A stretch of DNA of 64,000 bases, from the NCBI RefSeq assembly GCF_000972845.2, contig NC_040018.1, positions 13,303,157 through 13,367,156 of the forward strand. Reading direction: 5' to 3'. Source of the DNA: Larimichthys crocea (taxonomy: Eukaryota; Chordata; Actinopteri; Sciaenidae). Of the stretch, positions 37,701-49,000 are shown piece by piece. The notes below the pieces were generated by a model. That model did no database searches. It was not told where the DNA came from and saw only the letters and a list, made by a program, of their open reading frames with translations. How positions within the stretch are numbered: the stretch's first letter is position 1; each line of letters opens with the position of its first letter. The position numbers and the translations under genes are program-made.

Positions 37701-40700
37701 CTACATTAGTCACAACTGAACAACAATAATGTATTTTAGGTTCTTTCTTTGTGAAGTGAACACTCTGCAAAGTCATCCAATAGTCCAGATTGGACCCTGT
37801 ATGTTTCACGCCCTGTGGACAAAACGATTGATCAATGCATCTGCAAAAACAATAATCAGATTAGTTTATAATGAAAATGATTATTAGTTGCAGAGCCAAG
37901 AACAGAGCTCAAAAATCTTCCATTTCTGTTCAATTGGATTCAGACTCCACTTAACAACAAGTAGTTAATTGACTTTTTGTTGCCATCATATTCTCTCAGT
38001 GGGAGTTGTACACTTAGGTGGGTACTTAATTCCGTGTTACTATTGTCTCAAAGGCCCTTCTGGATAATCTCATGCAGCACTCATCCTGACTGCCAGAATA
38101 GGTATATATAGGAAATGACACATTACACAACAGATGGAAATCTTCAACAAACTACTCTGGCTCTAAATTTCCCACCACACTTTGAGTGAAGAAGAGCGGT
38201 TAGATCAGAGGGGAGGAGGGGCAGGATACTGAAGTACAAACAATGGTCAGCCACAGTGAATCACAGAGCCTCTCTCAAAGACCTAGGATAAGCAGAGCAG
38301 ATTAAATAAACAGATAACTCTGAATGGTTTAAGAGCTGGGGATAGAATATGCTTGGTGGATGGAGGGCCTGCTAACTCTGCAGTGCTCAGAGCATCATGC
38401 AGTGTGAGGAGCTGGGGGTTGTGGGGGGTCTGAGCAAATAAGGACAGGGTCATAATCTGTTAAAGCAAGTTCCAGACATTCTTTGCTTTTTTCCATCACA
38501 ATACCAGAAGTATGATGCCAGCTAGTTTCACAAATTAAAATAAACCTGCTAGAAAATGTCAGAATCAGACGTGATCCCAGTGGTCTTTGTTGCAGCTCTG
38601 ACGATCCCCAGACAACTAAACAGAAAGGAGGAATTCTTTTGACGCAATACCCACAGAAGAGTGAGGGGAAGGATCTGAAGATCCTCGTCCAGCCTGAAAC
38701 TCAGCACCGAGCCCGCTATCTGACCGAAGGCAGCAGAGGGTCAGTGAAGGACCGTACACAGCAGGGCTTCCCTACTGTAAAGGTAACTGTTAAACCCCGG
38801 ACACGGCCTCTGTAATGACTCTTGAGCTATGCTTTTGTTTAAGGTTAAGTTAATGATTGGATTGGGATTTGCTATTCTTAGAGCCGTAGGAGCAGGCAAA
38901 AATGTCAAATTGAAAATGTCTGGTGGGGACATCACAGTCATCAGTCTGTTTGTACTTCAGTTTATCAGCTATAACTATTCAGAGACCCTACGACCCAATA
39001 TCTAATAAATAAATAAGAAAGATTCAGCAGTGTTTAGCCCAGCTGCTTCTGCTTTCCTGATCCTGATAGAATAGTTGGACCACAAAAGAAAACGATGTTC
39101 TCTACATAAGCGAGAATGATATGGTTTTAGAGTGATCTGCAAAAATGGCAGAAGCCCTTCATGTTTCCAAGTAAGTACTGCACATCTCTGGACCTCAGAC
39201 ATCTGGCTGTTTGGTGGAGACTGCGGAAGATGAAGAGGATTCTCAACAGAGTGAGTTAGGAGTTGGACCAGAGACACCGTCTAGCATTTGGTTATTCATT
39301 TATGTGAGGTCTGCTGGATCATTTACTATTAGAGCTTGTGAAGAGCAGGTGTACCCACATGCAGAAAATAAACAGGCATAGAAGTCAGAAATAGGAGGCA
39401 AAAAACAAGTGCTAACAATTACAGGTAGACGGACTAGATTGCACAATAAAATAATATGAAAATTAGCTGATGAACAAGTCAAGACTAATTGGGACTTTAT
39501 GAGAAGATGCCAAAATGCACTTGGCCAACACACAACAAGGCAACTGTGTGAAGTACACATCAGTATCTTCACCATTTCTGTATCTACCATCTCACAGTGT
39601 GTATTATATGTTTTTTAATAATGCATATATTGCTTGTCTTACACAGCTGGAGGGAGTGAATGAGCCGGTGGTTTTGCAGGTGTTTGTTGGCAACGATACT
39701 GGGCGTGTGAAGCCTCATGGATTTTACCAAGCTTGCAAGGTGACCGGCCGCAACACCACAGCCTGCAAAGAGGTGAACATTGATGGCACAACTGTCATCG
39801 AGGTGTCCCTTGATCCAAGCACCAACATGACACTAGCGTACGTTGTTTTCTTGACATTGAAATTGGGTTGTTTTTATGATAAATGTTACTCCAATACAGA
39901 ATTTCAACCACAACAAGTTAAACCACAACCAGGGTCCACTTTTGAAGAGAAAGCAACGCTTTCATGTGCCCAAATCAATTGTTTAATAAAGTGACTTCCT
40001 CATGGTTGCATAACCAGTTGTTGTAATAAGATGCTGAGATTTTTTTTTAGTGTTGTACAGAGCTGCTAGTTGAGGAAACACTAACACTGTTTATTATTTC
40101 TGTGCTAACATTACCTCTCTGTGCAGGGTGGACTGTGTTGGGATCTTGAAGCTCCGTAATGCTGACGTTGAGGCTCGCATTGGTGTGGCCGGGTCGAAGA
40201 AGAAGAGCACGCGTGCTCGGTTGGTATTTCGGGTCAATATCCCCCGTCCAGATGGTTCAGTGCTCACGCTACAGACTCCCTCATCTCCAATCCTGTGCAG
40301 TGAGTCAGCCTCCTTGTGTTTGTGTCTGTGGAAATGCTATGAAATAAACTGGTGCACTGAAAAATAAAGTGTTAGACTGTCGATGATTAAAACAAGTTTC
40401 AAAAGAGAAAAACAAGCATTTGACCTGTCACCTAGTTGGTTAATAATTACCATTATAAACTGAGCTATTTTCTTACACAATGTGTAAAGATCCCTCCAAA
40501 TTCAGGTTTTATTTAATAATGCGTACCGTATGAGGGCGTGGTTGGTTTCATAAACAGGAAAGACGCTTAAGGCCATAAGAATGTTTCTGAGTAAGTGGAT
40601 TTAGTAGCACTGCTTTGAGAGAGACGAGGCAGAAAAAGAAGGGAAGGGCAAAACAATAGAGGTGTGCGGACTATTGTTTACACAGAGCCAGTATGCAATC

Positions 40701-43700
40701 CAGGGAAATATCTTTCCACAAAACAAAAGTATTGTAATCCCCATTAGTGTGTGTGTGTGTGTGTGTGTCTGGTGTAGAGTAAATGTGTTGAGGATTTTGT
40801 GATTTTGTGCTTCAGGTTGTCCTGAGTTGTTTTTCCCATTTTGGATTTTTATGATAACATCTTTGTTCAGATGCAGGTGAAGATTTCAACCAGCGAAATA
40901 CCTCATAACTAACCCTCCCCTTATGTGCATATAAGAGGAACTACAGTGGCCGCAAAAAAAAGGCAAAAGGCTCTAGAGCAAGTTTTAAGTTTGTCGCACC
41001 CGATGTCACGCCATCATATTTCCATGGTAGCGTGGAAATATGATGGCGTGACATCGGGGACTGTAGAATAGGCCCCTCCCCCCCTTTAGATAAAAAGGGC
41101 TCATTTTAAGGTAACAGAAACACAATGATTCGTATTTTCAGGTGAATATACACTACTGAAAACATTTCTGTCAATAGATCCTAAATCTTACACACTAGAT
41201 CTAGAATCGTTTTGTATTGAAACAGTTTTCCAATAAAACAGCCTGAGATATTGTTTGAAATGTTTTTGTATCAGATTATCAGACATTTTAGAAATATAAA
41301 CTACAAGTGGGAACGTTGCAACAGTGGATTGTGCTGCAGGACAGTTCTTAATCCTTTCTTTGAGTTTCACCATCAAACCTAAAGCAAACACTGTCACTGC
41401 TTATAATTAGTTTGGAAGCTCATCTCATCTAATCTCAAATATCACTTTTAGCCAAATAACAAATCTGGTTTTATAAATAGTTTGTATATGTATTTGCATT
41501 TTTTTTTTTATTAATGGCAGCATAACATCTGTGTGAAAATAAATCTACCACCAACCAATCTGCTTTTAGTGCTTGGTGTTGTTATTATTTTATATTTTTA
41601 TTATTAAAAAATGACCCTCATCAACAAGCCTTGTTAAAACTGTTTAAATCTGCTGTGTTTACAGCTCAGCCTGCAGGGGTGCCTGAAATCCTGAAGAAGT
41701 CACTACACAGTTGTTCAGTGAGGGGAGGAGAAGAGGTCTTTATCATTGGCAAAAACTTTCTAAAAGACACCAAAGTCATATTTCAGGAGAATGTTTCAGG
41801 TAAGAAATGTGTCTGTTTTTTAAAATATGATTCTGGATATTTTGTATTTCTGTTTCTCCAGAAAACTTGTGTTGTGCTTCATCTTCTGTCTTTTCTTCCA
41901 GATGAGAAATCATGGAAGGCAGAAGCTGAAATTGACATGGAGCTGTTTCACCAGGTAAAAATGTGTGCGTGCGTGCGTGCGTGTGTGCATGCGTTATTAT
42001 TGTACCGAATGCCGAATGATTAGTGCCAATTACTAATGAGCTGAGTAGATAGAAGCAGCCATTTCAGATTTGTATGAGGCTTTAGATGTAATCACCTTAA
42101 ATGGCTGCTGGTTCAAAGGTTTGAGTAGTCTCATTGTGTTCTGACCTAATTACACTGTGTCTCTGAGTGTGTCTCAACAGTCTACCTTTGCCCTTGTAAA
42201 TAAAATGGTCAGAAATAGGTGAATTAATGAATTAATGATTAATAAATCTGCAGCACATAGAAATGATTGGATGACATTTACGGTAGTTTTTTGTTGAAGC
42301 TCCGCTGTGGAGTTCTCAGGCTCAGGTCTGAAATGTGTTTTTTCAATCACTGTATTATTAATTTGTTTTTGCTAACTTGCCCCCAAGAATCACTTGATAG
42401 TGAAGGTTCCTCCGTACCAGAACCAAGCCATCACCTCTTCAGTGTGTGTGGGAATCTATGTGGTGACGAATGCTGGGAGATCCCACGATGTTCAGCCGTT
42501 TACCTACACTCCAGATTCAGGTTTGTTTCCAGTCAGTTTCTTTTTACAATCAACTGGTGGGAAAAGCAGCTTGTTATATATCGAGCAACCTTCTGATTGT
42601 CATTATTTACAAAGTACTTCTTTATATTTACTGGTTGGTACCACAGCTGGCTCGCTCAGTTTCTTAACCTGAGTTTAAAAAACAAGTTGTGTCGTAGTTA
42701 ACCTCCCCCAAAGTGTTTATTCTACGCATACTTTCACCACCACAGAAACAAGAGCTGCATCACAGCTTTGTTGTGTTTATGCCCACAAGGCATTTATTAT
42801 TTTTTTTTTACTCAACACCACCACCTACAGTTCAGTAAGATCAGAAATCTTTGAAGAGCACAATACACAGGAACCCAGGATCATCCACATTCAGGACCGT
42901 CTTTTATCAACACACTTACACACAAAACTTTGAAAGATGTGATCATCAGAGTAACTTAAATGGAACAATGAGAATAGTTATTTATAGTCCAGTGTATCAC
43001 ATCTAGCGTCTTTCCTAATAACCTTATTATTATGTTGTATTTAACATTGAATTCCTCGTTTTGTTCTTTGCTTTTGCAGCCAAAAATGACGTTCCTGTGA
43101 AGCAGGAGATGCCCTCTCCAGTGAAGACCTGTTCATTTGATGAACAGATTAAAGGTCTGTTTCCCTTTCTTAAATATTCTACATAACTATGATTCTAGCC
43201 TCCCATTTGACAGCTGTTTATTTACTAATATGCTGTACATAGAGTGCATTTTTCTCATGATTGTCTGTCACTTCTGAATAGCGGAGCACGAATCATTTAA
43301 AGAAACTTTTTAACAATAAGACTTCTTGTATTTCCAGGTCTTGCTCCTTCAGTTCTAGATGGTGCCTTGATACCTTCTATGTTGCCTTTAGTGAAGAGAG
43401 AAGATGTCACTCCAATGGAGGTCACCAGCAACCTCCAGTCTTCTAGTGTATTTAAGGTGATGTACTATTAACTATTAAATAATGATTTAGATGTTCAAAC
43501 CATATTTACTAAAATTCAGTTTAGCTCAAACTTAAGTGACTTGAATATTATATGTGGAGTTACATGTATGTGTTTTGTAAACTGATGAGCATCTAAGAAC
43601 AAAACAGAGCATGTCTTTTATCTTCTATTTTGTGTTTTCAGCAGACTGGTGACCTGCATCCAGCCCAGCAGAACACAGAGATGACTGCAGGCCATCTAAA

Positions 43701-46061
43701 TAAAAACAGACCCTTCCCCAACAACTTGTCTCAGCCTGCAGGTGATGCTGACAAAGGCCAGGCCCCTGTTTTTACCAACACAGAGCCCTTAAGCACGATC
43801 CAGAAGCAGGACATCGCAGCCGCCGGCTCCTTCACTGTGCCTGCTGACTCTCTGCTCCAGCAAGGCCCACAGCAGTTCCTACTGGAGCCCAGAGAGGGCC
43901 TCAGACAGGAGAGACCTGGCAGTGGCAACGGACCTGTGGGGAGACTGTGTGGAGAACCTACACCTCAACAGCAGCAACTGCAGCTGTACCCCCCAGACGA
44001 AGTGGCCCAGCTGGAGGAGGCAGTGAGGCAACTTAAAGCCAAAGGTTTCTGTAACTTACCTCTTCAGTCTGATAATTCAATGGCCAAACAGCAGCAACAG
44101 CATATCCAGCACCAACAACAGATCCAAAAACAGCAAATTCAGCAGCAGCAACAGCAACAAATTCAACAACAACAGCTTCAGCAGCAACAACAGCAGCAGG
44201 TTTTGGAGAATTTACAGCAGCAGCTGTTTCAGTCACAGATTCAGATGCCGGGCTCAACACAAGGAGTGGTGCCAAACCAGGGGACTCTTTTCCAACAGGC
44301 CCAACAGCAGCAACAGCAGCAGCAACAGCAACAGCAGCAACAAGCAGCTCTCTTTCAACAAGCAAGTGACCTTCTCTCTATTCAGACCAACTTCCTTCAG
44401 CAGACGCCCTCACATCCTTCACCACCCATGTTCCACAATCCCAGTTCTTTGGCTGAAACACAAGATCCACAGGGGGGTTTGTTTCAGAAAGCCTCTCAGG
44501 AGCAGGTCCAAGCCGCTCTTTTTCAAAACACCATGACGGTACTACAGCCTCCAGACCAACAGTCCTCATCTCCTGGACTTTTCCTCCCTCAAACATCTCT
44601 GCCCTCCCAGCTTACAACCAGCAGTGCTCAACAACAGCAGCAACAGCAGCAACAGCAGCAGCAGCTGGTGTTCCTCAATGCCCCTGAACCACAATCAGTA
44701 TTTCAGGCTCAGACCCAGCTTTCCCCAATCCAGCAGAGAAGTCCCATGGAGCAACAACAATCCTCCCAACCTCAGCCTCACACACAGCCAGCCCAGCAGG
44801 CGTCCCTGTTTCAGAACATCTCCCCACATCCATCTGCAAACACACTTTCTCCAGGCCAGCAACAGCAACAGCAGGCTGGCCTGCTGTTCTGCAACAACCC
44901 CCTGCCCACTCCAGACCAGGCCTCCAGCCTCTTGTTCAGCAGCCAGGGCCAGATGCCACCGCTGACCAGCAGCAGTTTGGTTTCCCAAGAGCCCCAAAAC
45001 CCCTCTCTGCTTTTTTCCCAATCCAACATGGTGACAGTAAACCAGCAGGATCGCTCTGAGCCCATGGCCTTAGGGAACCCCACTGATCCACGACAGCAAG
45101 TCATGTTTCAGGGGCAGCAGCCGATGCAGCTGGGCAGTGGCTCAAACAACCGGCAGGGGCAGCCTGTGGGCCTCTTTATGCCTCAGTCTAACATGACTTC
45201 TCTGCAGGGGGGACTGGCTGCTCAGGAGCTCGCACAGTCAGCCATGTTTGCTCCACAGAACGGCGTGGCAAACCTGCAGACGACCACCTCTTCCCCTGTT
45301 CAACAGCCAGGGACTCTGTTTCAAACCGCTGTCAGTGGGAGCATCAACCAGCCGAGCCAGCCTCAACAACCTGGCCTCTTCCTGTTTGGGATTCAGAACG
45401 GTAAGAACTTGATTAAACAGGCGCACGTCCTTAAACATGTTTAGATGACTGCCAACAGGTTCAGATGGCAGAAACAATATGAAGCATATACAAAGCAGCT
45501 TGGAAATCTATGTGGCACTAACATATTTATTTAGTTTATTCTCGTCATAAGTTTGATTGACTTTATTCCCCTCTTAACTGTTCAATTAAGTATATATTTC
45601 TGAACTGCTTAATTACCATTTTAGTGGTTCTGTAGTTCCTCCAGACAGAATTCACTGTAATAGTATTGATAATTGTCTTTCAGTGGAAATCTACTGTGAT
45701 ATGACAGTATTGTGATATCTTAATACACTTTCCATAGTCAAAACTGACTTACATTAGTCATGTGTGAACACAATTGTCAGTGTGAGGTTTGTAAACTCAT
45801 CGTTTCTCCTACCTCCTTCCAGAATGCGGCCAGATGATGAACACTGCTGGAAACACCCTATCAGATCAGATTATCGCCATCAGCCAGTCTGGTCAGAACC
45901 AAAGAGAGAGTGACGCACACATCCAGTCTCTGCTCAACCAGTCCCTGTCTCAGTCTGGGTCTGTGCAGAACAGCATGACTGCCTCTCAGAACATGGAGAA
46001 GATTGATGACCTGCTGGTGAGCCTGCAGGAGTCGGGCAGCAACTTAACTCGTTCATACTAA
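17366..46061 (+). CDS. nfat5: Nuclear factor of activated T cells 5 (tonicity-responsive factor)
   Basis: Thirteen phase-consistent coding exons: 17366-17438, 34574-34699, 37031-37661, 38596-38782, 39647-39837, 40127-40299, 41665-41799, 41902-41954, 42388-42520, 43080-43154, 43338-43456, 43642-45400 and 45823-46061 (3,894 nt, 1,297 residues). The start [15 protein letters not shown] matches vertebrate NFAT5; that N-terminal stretch acts as an export signal in the human protein. Exon 3 carries a basic nuclear localisation stretch ([14 protein letters not shown]). Exons 4-6 hold the Rel-homology DNA-binding region with the recognition loop [11 protein letters not shown]; exons 7-9 hold the IPT dimerisation domain ([11 protein letters not shown] to TYTPDS). 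The C-terminus is a Gln-rich activation region. The protein drives osmoprotective genes under hypertonic stress as a DNA-encircling dimer. It is shorter than the human form (about 1,530), mainly in the Gln-rich part. Confidence 0.95.
18064..18373 (+). mobile_element. MITE copy 1, AAAGGTCCAGTGTGTA family
   Basis: Terminal inverted repeats AAAGGTCCAGTGTGTAAG at the left and CCTACACACTGGACCTTT at the right bound a 310-bp element with no coding capacity. The internal block GAGAGCGGGTCCTCTTCCAT and the CAGTAGCCCAGAACAGACAAACCA block recur in the other copies listed. I recognise it as a repeat seen widely in percomorph fish; its superfamily is uncertain. No clear target duplication is seen. Confidence 0.8.
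18750..19108 (+). mobile_element. MITE copy 2, same family
   Basis: Left end AAAGGTACAGTGTG, right end CTACACACTTGGCATTTAAA, about 360 bp. It shares the GAGAGCGGGTCCTCTTCTGT, CGCCATGTTGAA and CAGTAGCCCAGAACACACAAACCA blocks with copy 1 in the same orientation. Both termini are diverged, so it is older than copy 1 or independently mutated. Confidence 0.75.
19563..19700 (+). mobile_element. tRNA-derived SINE, plus strand
   Basis: The head GTTAGCTCAGTCAGTAGAGCA is a tRNA-like box A and GGTTCGAATCC at 19633-19643 is a box B. The body CTGTGGCTCTTTCCCGCATG and a CTCTCTCCCCACATT block are shared with the SINE at 35346-35537. The 70-base gap between boxes and the downstream tail exclude a functional tRNA gene. 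The normal A-rich tail is missing; the copy ends in a CA-rich stretch. Confidence 0.75.
19736..19926 (-). mobile_element. Second tRNA-derived SINE, minus strand
   Basis: Read on the minus strand it starts GGGGCGACAGCAGCTCAGTC followed by TGTAGGGACTTGG, a box-A-like start. It continues through CCAAAGTATGGAGGGTGGAC and GCTGGAGAGGTGCCAGTTCA to GGCACTGAACCCCTAATTG. I recognise this as another common teleost SINE; its box B is degraded. It faces the plus-strand SINE at 19563 tail to tail. Confidence 0.65.
21785..21985 (+). mobile_element. MITE copy 3, same family, diverged and shortened
   Basis: Starts AAGGTCCAGTGTGGCTC and ends near CACTAAGTCCTTCATACTTTAAG, about 200 bp. Internal matches include CACCATGTTGAACTGCCAT and CTACAGTAGCC. 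The middle third of the copy-1 sequence is missing. Confidence 0.65.
24340..24510. repeat. Possible degraded repeat with CTAAACTTAACCAAG motif
   Basis: The stretch has phased A/C-rich words (CCATAACCTTAACCACATG, CCTAAACTTAACCAAGTCG, AACCTTAACCATAG) that resemble a dispersed fish repeat. I cannot see its ends and there is no second copy in the window. Confidence 0.3.
28714..28764. repeat. (GT)n microsatellite in nfat5 intron 1
   Basis: An uninterrupted TG/GT run of about 25 units. Confidence 0.95.
34700..37030 (+). other. nfat5 intron 2
   Basis: Donor TCAG|gtagga, acceptor gcactgtag at 37022-37030. AT-rich; it holds one minus-strand SINE at 35346-35537 and A/T homopolymers near 36842 and 36916. 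Nothing else is recognised. Confidence 0.8.
35346..35537 (-). mobile_element. tRNA-derived SINE, minus strand
   Basis: On the minus strand the order is GGCAGTG, a box-A-like AGTTGGTAGAG, CTCAGTCCTTGCTGCGG, box-B-like GTTTCGAATCC, CTGTGGCTCTTTCCCGCATG, CTCTCTCCCCACATTTCCTG, and TGTCTCTATCAAAATAAAGG with a poly-A tail (poly-T on the plus strand at 35341-35354). It is essentially full length and of the same family as the copy at 19563. Confidence 0.8.
37662..38595 (+). other. nfat5 intron 3, nothing recognised
   Basis: A 934-bp intron, phase 2. A short TA run follows the donor (37676-37687). No other feature is visible. Confidence 0.7.
38783..39646 (+). other. nfat5 intron 4, nothing recognised
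   Basis: An 864-bp phase-0 intron. Three minus-strand open frames of 66-96 codons show no protein-like composition or neighbouring splice logic. Confidence 0.7.
40999..41058. repeat. Perfect 26-bp inverted repeat with 8-base loop
   Basis: Left arm 40999-41024 (CCCGATGTCACGCCATCATA...), loop TGGTAGCG at 41025-41032, right arm 41033-41058 the exact reverse complement. It sits immediately before MITE-like sequence, and its right arm resembles the MITE block around the CTGTAGAAACATGGCGG motif. It is therefore likely a local inversion-duplication of MITE DNA. Confidence 0.9.
41085..41205 (-). mobile_element. MITE fragment (copy 4), opposite orientation
   Basis: AAGGGCTCATTTTAAGG, ACAATGATTCGTATTTTCAG and CCTAAATCTTACACACTAGA are reverse complements of blocks in copy 1. 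Only about 120 bp of one end is clear, flanked by the hairpin. Confidence 0.65.
43642..45400 (+). other. nfat5: nfat5 exon 12: glutamine-rich activation region
   Basis: A 1,759-nt exon of about 586 codons, extremely rich in Gln. Uninterrupted Gln runs include 14 codons at 44302-44343 and 12 codons near 44629-44664, with a longer Q-rich block at 44086-44226. CAG and CAA codons are interleaved throughout. Recurrent LFQ/LF-S motifs (for example [14 protein letters not shown]) resemble the spaced repeats of human NFAT5. The exon ends FLFGIQNG, continued by a last exon with [12 protein letters not shown], the conserved C-terminal segment. The acceptor is TTTTCAGCAG, a NAGNAG pair. Confidence 0.9.
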
Positions 46062-49000
46062 CCCTTCACACAGGTTCATGGATTTGTCTCTTTTGTTTCT
46101 TTGTTTGTTTTACTGGTAATATCTGGAAGAATTGTAAATTGTGGACAGAAAACTACTTTCTGTTGAACACTTTGTGCTTATATATGATCACCAAATATTT
46201 TTCTGCCCAACATACAGGATTCATTAGGAAAGTGCAGTGAATGTGAGCTAAATATTGTGAAGTGCTGCTGGCCTTGTTGTGCCAGTCTCCCCCCAAAGAA
46301 AAGTTCTCATGATTATCCTCCGGAGTGGCCTGAAATTATCCTGAGGGACCAACTGGACAAATTAATATCCAGACATAGAACTAAGAATTTGGTTTGGAGT
46401 TTTTCTTGGTTGAGCGCGCTTGTCAAGAAAAGAGATGGACCCCAGGCGGGAAAAGACAAATTATCAGGACTGTTCTCTGGGAGAAGCAGAATTCGGCCCC
46501 TTCCTTAAGCTTTTCCTCTGAAAGTAGTGTAGTGGCCTTTTTAATTGTTCATTGAACTTGTGAAGTTCTGTATATATCTGTAGATAGATAGTCAGTGATG
46601 TTATCTGCAGCATCTTTCCGTTCTTGTGGTGTTTTCTAAAGTGTTCTCCAAAGTGTTTATTGGTTTCCATGAATAGTGTTCCCTTTAATACTCGTTCTGT
46701 ATTTTTTTTTTTTGTGTTGCTAGAAGGGTAGAGTATGTGGTACAGTAGGACAGTTCAGACAAACTGTGGTATGTATAGATGAATATGTGGAAGGTGTGGA
46801 AGATGAAGGTAGCCACTGTTGACGTGGTTTGAATGTTTTAATGTGATATATCAGTGCGGAAAGTGTATTGAGAGAAGGTTAGAGATGTAGAGAGGAGGCA
46901 GAGAAATGAGAAGTAGAACTGCAGAAATAGAAACGTTTTCTACACTAATCTGATATGTAGTGACAAAGAAGAGTCTATGGTCAATGGTTTAGCAGCTAGC
47001 TTGCACCTGATGAATTGAATTTGAATTAATTCACTCTAGCTGTGTCTGGTAGCCCAAAGTGACTTTCATCAGCAGCATATGAGAAAGAAACTGGGAAATA
47101 TAAATAAAGTAATGGCGTTTGTCATGGCTAAAATTAGGTCTAGTCTTGCTTGGTACAGTAAAACCTCTGAAAGAATATTTGTAGTTCAGACGACAGCTGT
47201 GCAGTGAAGATAGACACCTCCAGCTGTGAAACATATCTTACAATATTAGATACCAGCTCCACCGCAGTGTACAGATAGCACTTTGCAATATAGGTAAGCA
47301 GGCTAACATTTAGTCTGTATTCAGCAAAAACCAAACTCTGTCAGTTGAGTTTTTAGAACTGAATCACATTTTAATACTTTACAAAGAAATGAATCTTTTA
47401 AGAAAGAGTGATGGTAGAAATATACCGGTAACAAATATTGGCTGAGACTTTTTTTTTTTTTTTTTACATGTATATTCAGCACTTTACGATGCTGTTCTTT
47501 GTGACCACTTTACAGTACAGTCCCACAAGAGGTGGTGTTTTATCTTTTAAGCCACCTCTTCCTCATTGTTTACAGTGAAGAAGATACATTTTTTAACATG
47601 GATATGGATCGGAAACTATCGTCATTACTGTCCTGTGTTTGCAACATCTGCGCAGTGGAGCAGACTCATAAAAAAATATATTTTTTCAAGTGAGTATCAT
47701 TAAATTTATCATGCATACGTCAGTAACCGTACACCATCTTTTTCTTGTTTAGATTTGTGGTCAGTGCATCTTATTGCCAGCCATGTTACAACTATCATTA
47801 TTCATTCCCAAAACCTAATCCATTATTTATACCTGAAAACCAGCTTACAGATCTTGACAAATGAGATGTTCGTATTCAAATAATGTTCTTCTTGATAATT
47901 TCAGTTGAGATATAACTCTTATTTAAATACATGCATCTCAAGTGGAGAGAGTGGAATGTAATATAGTTTTTTGTCATAAGGGTTATGTGTTTTTGTGTCA
48001 TTTAAATGGCATCATTCTGCGTCAGGCACGCATAAACTGGAATAGTATTCTTAAACCAGCTAGAAAAGAGCCTTTTTTTTCTTTCTTTTTTTTTTTTAAC
48101 CAGTTTTATTAATGTGATGGATTTGGTGAATGTTGAGGAGGAGCAAAAGTTTGTTGGCTACAACTGTACATTATACATCTCATCCAGGTTAAGGTATTAA
48201 CATGCAGAAACAGAGCCCATTTTACATGTTTTCTTGTAAACGTACAAGTACAAAAGACTTGATGTTGTCGTCTACAGTTGGCCAGTGGCCTCAGGACCAA
48301 AGTTTGACTCGAATCTTGCTTTGCATAACTCCTGATGACAGGCCAGTTTTATGGCTCGTGAGCTTTTATTCTTTTTTTTTGACTTGCAAGTTAACTTTTT
48401 TTTTTTATTTGCCTTAATCATTATTAGGCAATGGCATGATGTCCTGCTGCCACACTTTTCTTTCTGTTTGTTTGTTCTGTTGTTTTCAAAAGAAAAAAAC
48501 AACATGTTTTTTGTGTCATGTTTAGTTTCACTGTAAGTGTACGCATGAACAAGGGGCTGGTCTCTCTGATGATGACGAAATAAGCTCAGTTTTATGCCTC
48601 AGTTTGTTGTCTTGTTTTCTCTGTACAGTTTGTTCGAAACACATACATTAAAACACCGTTACATTTTATACACTTTAAATTCAGAAACAGCCGTTGTTTG
48701 TGATGGAGATGATGTAAACTAATGTGATCTGTGGAACTACAGCGTGTCAGTTTGAGCAGTTTGAGTGGTTTTTAAAGGGACCCTACTCCTGAAGGAAACC
48801 TGACTTTGGAGAAAAGTGCTATCTGTGATCGGCTTTCTTCAACTTGTGAAATAGAAGAACTAAGATTTCCAGTGTTGAGTATTTATGATTTTGTTTGTTT
48901 TTGTTTGTTTTACAAAGTTTAGAAAGACTATCCTTTTTTTTTTATCATTATTATTATTGGTATAGTACCTGTGCCTCTTTCCGGAGAAGCGTATCTAATT

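Larger units (their letters stand above)
40300..41664 (+). other. nfat5 intron 6
   Basis: A 1,365-bp intron with a short GT run at 40747-40768, the perfect hairpin at 40999-41058 and an inverted MITE fragment directly after it. The rest is AT-rich with no feature. Confidence 0.7.

Noticed and set aside
44033..44365. Minus-strand open frame of 110 codons (Ala/Val-rich) opposite the nfat5 Gln exon
   Set aside because: It is the antisense shadow of CAG/CAA repeats, which leave long open frames on both strands.
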